Source: Ectocarpus siliculosus | Lineage: Eukaryota; Sar; Phaeophyceae; Ectocarpales; Ectocarpaceae | Assembly (NCBI GenBank): GCA_000310025.1 | Contig: FN649742.1 | Location: forward strand, 4,539,085 to 4,551,547 | Length of the DNA: 12,463 nucleotides | Direction: 5' to 3' | Part shown: positions 1 through 9,700 of the stretch, in pieces | Layout: every line of letters begins with the position of its first letter | Position numbering within the stretch: the stretch's first letter is position 1 | Program-made: the position numbers and the translations under genes | The notes under the pieces: generated by a model | What the model was told of the DNA's origin: nothing | Databases searched by the model: none | The model's input: the letters and a program-made list of their open reading frames with translations, nothing else

Positions 1-59
1 GTTTTAAGGAAACGGGCATCCAGGATTTGGAGTACCCCCCCCCCCCCCCCCTCCCCCCC
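1..59 (+). mobile_element. 3' tail of a poly-C-ending non-LTR retroelement (cut by window edge)
   Basis: Bases 1-34 read as a diverged copy of the segment before the poly-C runs at 11354 and 12454. Shared pieces, in order, are TAAGGA, AAC/GGCAT, GATT and GAGTA, followed directly by C. Here the C run covers 35-59 with one T at 52. I read this as the extreme 3' end of a + strand copy of the family whose coding part is seen at 11369-12463. The rest of the copy lies left of the window. The similarity is by eye over about 35 bases, so the relation is probable rather than certain. Confidence 0.6.
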
Positions 60-559
60 GTCCGCTGGACTGGTGGGGTGTGAGACATTCAAGATGTTCA
101 TCTAGCGACCCCGCCTGTTAGTATGATGCTGGTGGAAGAATCTGCATATTCTGTGTGTGTGTACTTTGTTTCTTTGTTTCGTCCTTGGTGGATTGAGAGA
201 TTGAGAGGGCTATAGCAAGGTCCACAAGCGGCAGGATTTCGGTAGGCTCGATGCACCCCTGTAGTGGTGGGGGATATCGGGATGGGTTATCTTGATCGGC
301 CGGCATGAGGGGTTTCTATGTCCTTGCACGATATCGGGATATCTTCGTGCGCCGAATGAGGGGGCTCCGTGTCGTAGGTGTAGCAAGCGGCTCTAACACG
401 TGCCTTCGGGTACCAGGGAACGAACGGCGGCTCCCAGACACACGACAGGTCCTAGCCGGCGCGACTATGTACGCCTCTCACTGACACACTCTAACCACTT
501 GTGGTCTCCCTGATCTACCGGTGTGGGGCAGGAGTTTGTGGCATGGCATCTCTTCCCAG
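60..559 (+). other. Intron-like or intergenic stretch before the first recognised exon
   Basis: No coding segment with family resemblance was found here in any frame. It holds a short GT repeat near 152-161 and a direct repeat GATATCGGGAT at about 273 and 331. It ends in CATCTCTTCCCAG, a good splice acceptor at 558-559. ZGRF1-like proteins have further sequence upstream of the point where exon A begins, so this is best read as the 3' part of an intron whose 5' part lies outside the window. Confidence 0.45.
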
Positions 560-715
560 GGGATGCTTTCCGTCGGTCCCCTCGGAGACGACTCCGAAGC
601 TCTTAGGCTGGAGGCGATGGCCGGGGGGGGAGCCAGCGGCGGCGGCAGCGGCGGCGGCGGCAGCAGCAGCAGCAACGCCCGCTCGATTCACGCCATACGC
701 TGCTTCAACGCGCAG
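560..715 (+). CDS. ZGRF1: Exon A: pre-helicase region, Gly/Ser-rich
   Basis: This 52-codon exon starts after CTCTTCCCAG and ends at GCGCAG|GTGAGC, in phase 0 at both sides. The product begins GMLSVGPLGDDSEALRLEAM, then has a Gly/Ser run from a GGC/AGC repeat (about 634-675), then SIHAIRCFNAQ. A 'GP...E...L' stretch followed by a hydrophobic His-Ala helix resembles the region ahead of the helicase in animal ZGRF1, recalled from memory. No preceding exon is visible. An alternative acceptor at 530-531 reaches a stop in the frame it opens, so 560 is preferred. The minus-strand reading of the same repeat is a shadow. Confidence 0.6.
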
Positions 716-3700
716 GTGAGCAGGGGTATTGCTTGGTTCTGCGTACCGCACGGCCGTGCTGCGAAGGAGAAGATAAGGGAGAAGGGAGAGACACATGACG
801 CACGAGAGGTTCTGCACCGAACGAAACTGAATGGTGTTCGCACACTTGGCCGGTGGCCATTGCAGCCTTTGTTGCAAAACACATTCATGTATTTTGCTCT
901 TCTGGCTGATGGCCGGTTTGTTGTTGTTGTTGTTGTTGTTTTCACCATCTGTTCTCCCCTGATACGCCGAACCTTCTTTCTGTGTTTGTAGACGCACTTG
1001 TCCGCAGTGGACCTCTTGCGAAACGGCCGCCTGGGAGACGACGACGGCGACGATGACGGGAACGGGAAGGCGTTGGCTACAGCCACTGGTGAGCGGGGGG
1101 TGCGGCCAGAGAGAGAGAGAAAAGGTGCACGCAGGTTTCTGATCGGCGGATCGTTTCTGAAAGGAAAAACCGGGCTGGTGAAGATTCCTCGTTTGGCCGT
1201 TGAGGTGCGGTGCATGGTCCGGTCTGCGGGCTTCGTACGGGCATGAGGTTTCATGCCGGGCATACATAATGACACCGGTTGACTCGGTTTGATGGTAGCA
1301 ATATTGTCGTTGTTTTGCCGTGAGTAGATTGTCTCTATCATGTTGTAGTACGGCGTTCGTAACATGTATCAAGGACCAGTGGGGTATTTTGGGTGTAGTG
1401 CACTAATAGGGAGGGTGATCTTGGCGTACGACAACGGCCCCGTGGTTGATTTGTTGGTAGCTCCTTGGTGTGCTCATCGCATCTGGGCGCCGTGAATTTC
1501 GCGTGGTAATAGTTCTCAAACAACAGCCAAACCACAAAAAAAAAACAAAACGCGAACAACAATCACCACCACCATAACATCGACAACGACAACAAGAACA
1601 TACGCCCCCGAGTGCGGTTGTTCCAACAACAACACAAGGCAGCCATGTTTATTGCACTCTCTGACCGACACACCACGCCCTTCCCCACGTCTCCACCTCC
1701 TGCTAAACGTCAAGCCGGCAACGCTCTGGGTAGAGGCAGAGGCCTGCTCGACCTGGACTCCGTCCCCGTCCTTCCTTTCCTTCTTTCGGGGGGTTTCGCC
1801 CCCGACGACTGCAACAACAGCAGCAGCAACAACACTAGCATCAACAGCAACAGCAAAAGCAGCAAAAACGGCGGCAGCAGCAGCATCATCATCAGCAGCA
1901 GCAGCAGCCGCAGCAGCAGCAGCGGTGAGCGCGTGTTCGACCTGTGCCTGACGCGTCGGGAGCGCAACGCCGAGGTTTCCCAAACGGTGGAGGCTTTCAG
2001 GCTCAACCGAGACCAGGCCCGTCTTCTCTGGCGCTGTGCGACCTGGTTCCGCCCCGCTGAGGGCACCGGTGAGAGTGTGCAAACAGGCGTTGCGGTGACG
2101 GTAGTTGATGGCAGTCACTTGGAGAGGTAGGAGTCGCTTGGAGCACATCATCATCGGCTGAGCGACTCACGATAGTCCGGGCTGTGATGTGACTGACGAC
2201 CAACGCAGGTGACAATGGCGACGACAGAAGCGACGACGACGACAAGGACGGTGCAGGAACTAGAGAGAGAGACGAGGAGGAGAAGGAGGAGGACCAAGAG
2301 CAGGGCCGTCCGACGGAGAAGGGAGGAGGGGGGATGGCAGGAGAGGACGGCGCCCCGGTTGTTCTCGTGCACGGCGTGTTCGGTGAGAGGGGGGCGGGGG
2401 CGGTCTTGTCAGCGCTCTCGGCTGTGAAAGTATTTTTTTTTTTGGTGAATGGAATAGACATGTTCGCTGCTTCACGATTTTGCCGCTAGTTTACTCAATT
2501 GATCATGAGCCAAGCAACAGCTTGTGCGGCAGGAATGAACCTGAACCTGCATTTTTCGCCGAGATTCACGTGCAGCAATTCACTAGCTTCCCAGAACAGT
2601 CCTCTCTCCCCGCTGGGCGGCATGTCTCGCTCGCTGCAGCTCTCGTCGATGCCGTCCAACCCTCACCCTAAACCTTTCCTCCTACCCCTGCCCCCCCTCC
2701 TTACTGCTTCCGCTCATTGCCGTCCTTTTTCGCTCCTACCCTAATGGGCTGACGACGCTATCTCACATCGTTCGGATGCACCCGCGCGGGGTTTGTTTGC
2801 CGTCCACCATCACCATAAACATTACAACCGGCAACGACGACGTTCGCGACAACGACCATGTTCACGGCGGCGGCGGCGGCGTGCTGTAACACGATTTTCG
2901 CGTGCCGACGTTGGTGCCCCCCCTGGTTCTTCCTCTTCTCCTCTGTCTCTGACCAGGCGCTGGAAAGTCTCTTACTCTGGTAAGCGGGTTGTAGCTACGT
3001 GTGTTTCGCTTTTCGTCACCCCCATGTGTTGACCGTCGTTGCTAATTAAGGTTTGACCCGACCGAACGGCCTCGCCTCTTTCAAGTTGAAGAGCCCCTAT
3101 CTGTGGAACACAAAAGGAGTGACACAACACGGACGAACCTTCCTACAGGAGTGTTACACCAGGTAGCTCTCGCCCTTGACCCGGTGCTGCTGTAGAGTTT
3201 TGGACCTCGCGACCCCTTCGCTCCCTATCGGGGCTTTGAATAGCGGTACGTACCACGGTGTTTCCACGAGACTTGGCGGTTCTTGTCTCCTTTGTGGGTG
3301 TACCACGATTCAGCACAACGGCGTATGCATATGAGAGGTTTCAGGGCACGGCTTCTCAACTACCGGACGATCGCAAAAGTTTGTGTGGTTGTTATATCAT
3401 GAGTATGGCTTAAGAAACGAACGTTGCCCTGGCTCCTTGAACCCCAAATGATTGAGTGGCGTTGCCTTACCTTGTGGCAGGCCTGCTTGCTACTACGTAT
3501 CAGTGCAGGACGTTCCTGCTTCCCTCCTGGCCTTGTCGGGCGTGGAACGGCCACTGGCTGCCGGTTTTGATGTCTCGTTCAATGAAAAGTTCGCTCCATT
3601 TCGCTCCCCTTGTTCTCTGCCGCGGGGTATGATTTTAATGAGAAATCTTCCACAACGGTGCCGGCTCACTCGCAAGTGACAAAACAAACTATCGCTCTTC

Positions 3701-6700
3701 ACACCTGCTCTCTGTTTCAGAAGAAGAAAACGTGGCTCCCATGTCTGAATGAATGATCGAGGGGTTTCGCCACTCTTTCGATCCAATCGCATTTTCAATA
3801 TCCCACCGCTTTGTTTGTTTCACGTTTGGTGTTTTGTTCATGCGTGGGTTGAAAGGCCGGGTGTGATGATCGGTAACGTCGATACGGATCAATATGTAAC
3901 GGCACTTTTTGTCTTTGATATGCACTCTTGCCTCTTGCGTATCCAAATCTTGCGATTTTTCTTGGTCTCTGCGTGAGTGAGAAGGTGGCACTGTGCGTGA
4001 TGGTCGACAGGATAGCTACCGAGGATGCACGCTTGAGACCGTCACGTGGCCTCCCCCCCAGGCCAAAGGCGGAACAAATCAGGGTTCTCCTCGCTTCCGG
4101 TACCAACGTCGCCGTGGACAGGTCTGTATCTACGTAGATTTGCTCTACATTTGTTTTGAAATGAAGGTGTGATTTATTGTTCAGTGAGCCTGCCTTTTTT
4201 TTGTCTGGAATTTTCTCCGTTACATATGCGTGAGTGTGCAATACTTTGCGATATATATAAAATAGCAATGAACGAATGCATTATTGTTTATTACTATTCT
4301 TCAAGTATTTGAAGAATTTGCTCTGGCATTGAGTCTGCTTCAATGAACACGCATTAATTAACAACGAATGCGGAATTTTTCCAGAGTCAGATTGATTGCT
4401 CTTTTTGTTTCATGACCGTTATCGTAATGATCATACGTGATATCCACAATGAAGATGCGCATTGCAAGTGTTGGTTCACCCCGAGGCTTGTATTTGTTTT
4501 CATTCGTATGCTCGTTATCAACGATGAATTTGCTCCTATTAATAGTGTAGATGAAGGCCCTTTTTCACAATGAAATCGTGCTTTGTTGAAGGGTGAATGT
4601 GCGTGTTTGCGCTGGAACTTGCTCTTTTTTCGGTGTGAAAAGTAAAAGTTCTCTTTTTCTCAATAACTTTCTCTTTTGAATGGTGAAAGGTGTTAATTTT
4701 GAGCTCTATACTTACTATTTTTATAAATTGTTACTACTGAATATGCTCTTTTTCACAATATCTTGCTGTGTTGTCTTTGGTAATGAAATCTCTTTTCAGA
4801 ATGAACTTGCCTCTTTTGGAGCGGATGAGAAATTTTGTCACAGTACAGTTGTCTCTTCATAGTAAGGAAGTGTTATTTTTCTGAATGGACCTCTTCTGTT
4901 GTAGTTTTGATCCCTATTCGTCCATAACGGACGGCTGGTGCTTTTTGTTTTGCCTCTTTATACCATCAGAATTGTAAACGTAAACGGGTTGGTGGTTGTT
5001 ATTATTCAAGCAACTACCAATGCTGTGCTTGCTTTCGGAGACGTTGATTTTCCTTTGGGATCCTGAATATTACATATGCAACGAAGCGACACCAAGCGCG
5101 TGGAGGCCAGGTAGAATTGGACGCCACGCCCCAGCAAAATGCCAAGGCCGCGGTTCATCAACTTGTCATATCTTTGATGAGAGCATAACTTTCTTCGGTT
5201 TTCTCTTCTCTTCTTGGCCTTCGTTGATTTTCGTAGCGATCCTACTTTTCCGCACATACATGCATTAGGTTTGTTCTCGCATCTCAAGGGAGAAGCGCGC
5301 TTCTCGTGTCTGTTTCATGAAGGCTGCATCAGAGGGAGTGTTTGAGCCGACAGAAAGTGCACGTCTTCAGATCGCTGACGACCCGATTATGTTGTAGAAG
5401 TGAGTAGTACATGTTGTGAAAGTATCACCAACTTCACACCACAGTTTGCGATGATGATGCAAGGGACAACGAGATCATTGCAATGGTTAAAGTGAAAAAT
5501 GAATGGCAGCATGCAAATTGCAGAAGCACATTAGACCAAGTCACCGCGGCTGATTAGTTGGTGATACGTATGCGTTCCTCTCTGTAACATCTCCAAGGTT
5601 CGTTTGCCGTGGATACGACGCACACATAGACAACACCAAGAGTATAAAAGTGATAAGATCACCTCGAAATACTGTTTTGGTGTGAATATCGTCTACAGTT
5701 GTACGTATTGTATTTGTTTTGCTTTCGTCCTTTCGGTTTGAGTCTTTCCATTCCTAGCATAGCCCGAAGGGATAGGACTCGACCGCCGGTGAGTCCCTCC
5801 GACGGGTAGGATGCTGACGACACTTGCTCGTCAAAGCGTGGCGCGCCTTCATAGCCTTGTTCATCATTATTGGGCCATATGCAGCATTCATAGGTATTCA
5901 AGTATCCCAAGAGTTTCAGTCTGAATCGATATCGACAACTTACGTACATGCTTACACGCATGCAGCGTTTGTGTGTCCGCTCGCTTCGCGCTCCCTTCAT
6001 GCCCGTCCACGCCTCCTTGCGGCTTCACACCCCCTGTCCTATTCGTTTCACTCCTGTTATTTGTGTTGCATATTTCATACCACTCCAAACCCATACCATG
6101 GGTATCTTCAATATTAGCATCTCGCAGACTCACTGACGGGCTTACCAAAGACAAAACGTCAGGCTCGCCACGGCTGTGTGTGTTTGAACGTTGTCGTGTA
6201 CCATATGTGTTTTTCCCCGTATTCTGCCTGGCACTGACGGCAGGGTTCTCATGGGACTGGTGTCGGCGGGTTTTGACGACATCGCCCGCCTCGGCTCACA
6301 TCGCCGGACGCACAAGTCTCTCCTCGACCGGGTCGTGCACAGCAGCCCCCCTGGGCGCGACGCGCAAAAGGTTCGTTCGCATCTAACGGATGCGAATAGA
6401 CTACTAAGAGTTAGAAAGCCTACTCCTACTAGCATATCAAAACAACGTTGGGAACCACAAAATAGGCAGGTTCATCGTTGTTGAACGTGTCCGTAGCCTA
6501 GAGTTGACAATATATATTTTCATGAAACTCTTACCCTCACGACCTGTCTCAGTGTTTGATACATTCTCTCTCGCGGTGCCAAAACCGAAACACATTTTAT
6601 CGCATGATTGGTGACTTATGCCGCACGAGTCTCTCACGAGCAGGGTTTGCATATTTGGCGACGGTTTTCGATCGGAAGACTACCCCCCCCCTCAAAACAA

Positions 6701-9700
6701 AACAGGTCGTTGTTCCCTATCCATTGGAAGTGTCAAAGTTCATGTTTCGAGTGGGAATCACCCCGCCCCCAGCATCAAAGTGGAACGGATCCGCGTTCAG
6801 ATGTCGGACGCTGTCCTGCTGAGGAGGGTTGCCGGCCTCTACAGTCGAACACGTGCTTCCGAAGCTTTATCCTGGTTACCTGATAGCGCGCTGAGCTCTG
6901 CAACCTGTTGTTGTGTTGTTGTTGTTGACGTTGTTGTTTCATAGATCAAATCAATTACGTACCAATTGATGAACTTCACACCTTTACAGGCAGTGCAGAG
7001 TGAGCTCCAGGCCATGCTCAAGACGGCTGTTGGAGCGGACAGGGACGAGATAGGGCGGGCGCTGCAGGCGTCGAAGGCGGAAAGCTTCACGACAGACCAA
7101 ACCAAACGGTGAGAGTAGTTGCTCATGTTGTTGCTGGTGCTGCTGTGGTTGTTGTTGTTGTTGTTGTTGTCACCTGCACATGAAGAAGGCCGTTCAAAAG
7201 CCTTCCAAACCCCACAACATCGTTTCATCGTTTCCCTGAGTCCGCCACCGTCCTGTTACATAGGTTGCGCGAGGCCCGCGTGACCGGCGTCACCTGCGCG
7301 TCGGCGACGGTACCCTTGCTCACAAGACCGCCCCGGTCGCCGCGCCCCCTCCCACGGGGCGGCGTTGTCAGCGGCGGCAACGGCAGCAACGGTTCCGTTG
7401 CAGCGCGAAAGACCGGGGTCGCCACGGGGGGCACCAAGACGGCTGGTCCATGGAAACGTCCGGCCGGGGTTGCCGGGAGCAACGGTCGTCTTTTAGGGGG
7501 GGGAAGGGGAAGCGCGGGGGCGCGAGGTTGGAGCGGGGGCGGCGGCGATGGAGGTCGCCGCGGGTACGATATCGTCGTTCTCGACGAGTCCTCGCAGATC
7601 GTGGAGCCGATGAGCTTGCTGCCGGTCGCCGTTGCGCAGCCGCGGAGGCTCGTGCTTGTGGGAGACCCGATGCAGCTCCCGCCTCCGGTAGCTCGTGCAA
7701 GGGTGAGGGGACGGGTGATGGAACGTGCGAGGGTTAGCGCGAGCGGGTTGGGGTGTTGGGGCGGACGCCAGTGTCTCACGGGGACATGGAGGGCGGCGTG
7801 CGGCTGGCTGTGCTACGCATGTTGAGGGGAGAAAGGGGGTGGTGGTGTAATGTGTGTAGGAGCGCATGTTGAACTATTAATAGTTTAGCCACAAAAAATT
7901 GTATTTGTCATGATTTATTATAAAAATGCGCACATTTCCGACCTCGACGAAGATCTGAAACGTTTCCTGGGTGGTGTGTGGCAGACGACTGCATGAAGAA
8001 AGGCCTTGACGGGGAGGCTGCGAGAAGACCGTGCCCCCCTGTGTCGCCCAAGGGATGCTCGTTGATTCCACGCCTTTTTCGTTGTCGCCACGCAGTCGAC
8101 CGTATCAGCCGAACATCATCAGAATCAGCAGCAGGAGCAGGAGCAGCACCACCACCATCACCAACAATCACAGCGACAGATGCCCAAAGATGCGTGGCTT
8201 GAGAAAGCTAACGCTCGCCCGGGGAACGGGGACACCCTAGAGAAGACCCTGTTCGTTCGCCTGGCCAAGCTCGGCGTTAAGCCCCTGCTCCTAGGCCGGC
8301 AGTACCGCTGCCACCCGCAGATGTCGGCGCTGGCAAGCCGCCTCTTCTATCAGGGCAGGTATGCCACTTGTGGGTTGGGTTGGGTTGGGTTGGGTTGGGT
8401 TGAGTTGAGGCGCGTAGGTGGAGGCGCCGTCCTCGTGATGGTGATTAATGGCGAGCATTCGGTCAACGGTATTGTTGCTGTTGGTTTTGTTTCGTTACCG
8501 CCGTCCGCTTGTACACGAGCGTGCTGGTTCGATGAAATTCGCTGAAAACATTTGTCACTTTCGCGCATTCTCCTCCCCCCTCCATACGCCTTGCTTCCCG
8601 ACACGCCACCCCGTTTTCTCAAACTCCATGCGCACGGTTCCCTGAACTCTTGTTTGGCCACACCACGTTCACCACCGCCGCCGACGCCAACGTCATCAAA
8701 CACAACAACGCGCCACCGCACTATTTCCAACTCGGTGGACAATATTTTTCGCTGTCACAATCCCCACACCACAACCACCACTACTACCGCCGCCGCCGTC
8801 GCCGCCGCCGCCACCAAACACAAGGTTGACGGATGGCGTTGCTGCGAGAGACCGGGGGCCGCTAGTGTCAGGCCTCGCGCCGTTGACGCTCCTCGACGCC
8901 GCCGGAAGGGGCGCCGAGAGCACGGCCCCCGGCGGCAGCATCAAGAACGCCTTCGAGGCCCGCGCGGTGGCGGACGTCGTGGCCTCCCTGCTGCGCGCCG
9001 GGTCTAGCGGCGGCGGCGGCGGCGGCGGCGTTGGCGGCGGCGGTGTGTCCGGGGCCAACATCGGGGTCATTTGCCTATGTACGTCGGACCGAAGGGGTAC
9101 AGCCGTGGTTCGAGGTTTCTCATGAGTTGTCAAGGCTTACTGTTTGGGGCGAAGGAGTCAGCTTCGGATGTCTTGAGAATTTTCATGTGGCTTTTGGGGA
9201 CGGCTGAAGGCTGAACCCAGCGAGCGCCGCCTGTCTGTCTCGTAAGGCTGGCCGCAGGGCTACGTAGCAGTTTGCACGTGACAACAGCGTGAAATAGCAG
9301 TGTACGACCAAGGTTTGGTGCCCTTTGCCTCGTGCCCTTTCCATGATTCCGCTGAACAATTGGTGCCTTGTGTGTGTGTGTTTGTGTTGTATTTTCGAAT
9401 TAGCATCGACCACGCTATTATAGCCGGCTGGCCGATAAAAAGAGGTAAGTCTTAGAAGCGGAACATAAAACGCGAACACGTTTTCGAGTCACAGAGTTCT
9501 ACCAACAGGAGGGGGCAAGGGGTTGGGCGACAGCAGTGTTCTGCTTCTGAAGAGTTGACGTGTGGCGTGTACCCCCCGCTCAACCGTTCTTCCGCTCGAT
9601 GATCAGACAAGGCGCAGCTGGCACAAGTCCGCCGTGAGCTCGAGTCGGCGTCTTGCGCCACTCCCGGGGCTGCTTCGATTCCATCGTCTTCGTCATCACC

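Noticed and set aside
515-1372. 285-codon minus-strand open frame over exons A and B
   Set aside because: Its sequence is dominated by poly-Ala from the antisense of the GGC/AGC repeat and poly-Asn from the GTT array. It covers two + strand exons with good splice sites and has no recognisable domain.
1516-2154. 212-codon minus-strand open frame
   Set aside because: It is the antisense of the Ser/Asn repeat exon: Ala and Val runs only, overlapping the conserved Q motif on the + strand.
3149-3162. Possible 14-nt exon (CTACAG before, GTAGCT after) between Walker A and motif Ia
   Set aside because: It would add 14 nt and break the phase 0 join from 2979 to 3985. It would also put unrelated residues in the hydrophobic helix after GKS.
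3721-3760. Strong pyrimidine tract and acceptor CTCTCTGTTTCAG before AAGAAG
   Set aside because: All three frames meet a stop within about 12 codons and there is no suitable donor before them. It may be a cryptic acceptor.
5659-6000. 113-codon minus-strand open frame in the large intron
   Set aside because: No domain, no codon pattern like the neighbouring exons, and no splice or start context to support it.
7310-7555. Hidden intron in the Gly/Ala-rich part of exon I (GACG|GTACCC to GATGGAG)
   Set aside because: No pyrimidine tract precedes the candidate acceptor and the segment is purine-rich and very GC-rich, unlike the other introns. Kept as a coding insertion, but RNA data could change this.
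7225-7779. 184-codon minus-strand open frame
   Set aside because: It is the antisense of exon I, open because the segment is GC-rich. Pro/Arg-rich with no family likeness, while the + strand carries motifs II and III.
8371-8401. Interstitial telomere
   Set aside because: The TGGGT unit does not match TTTAGGG or TTAGGG, and the array is short and inside an intron.
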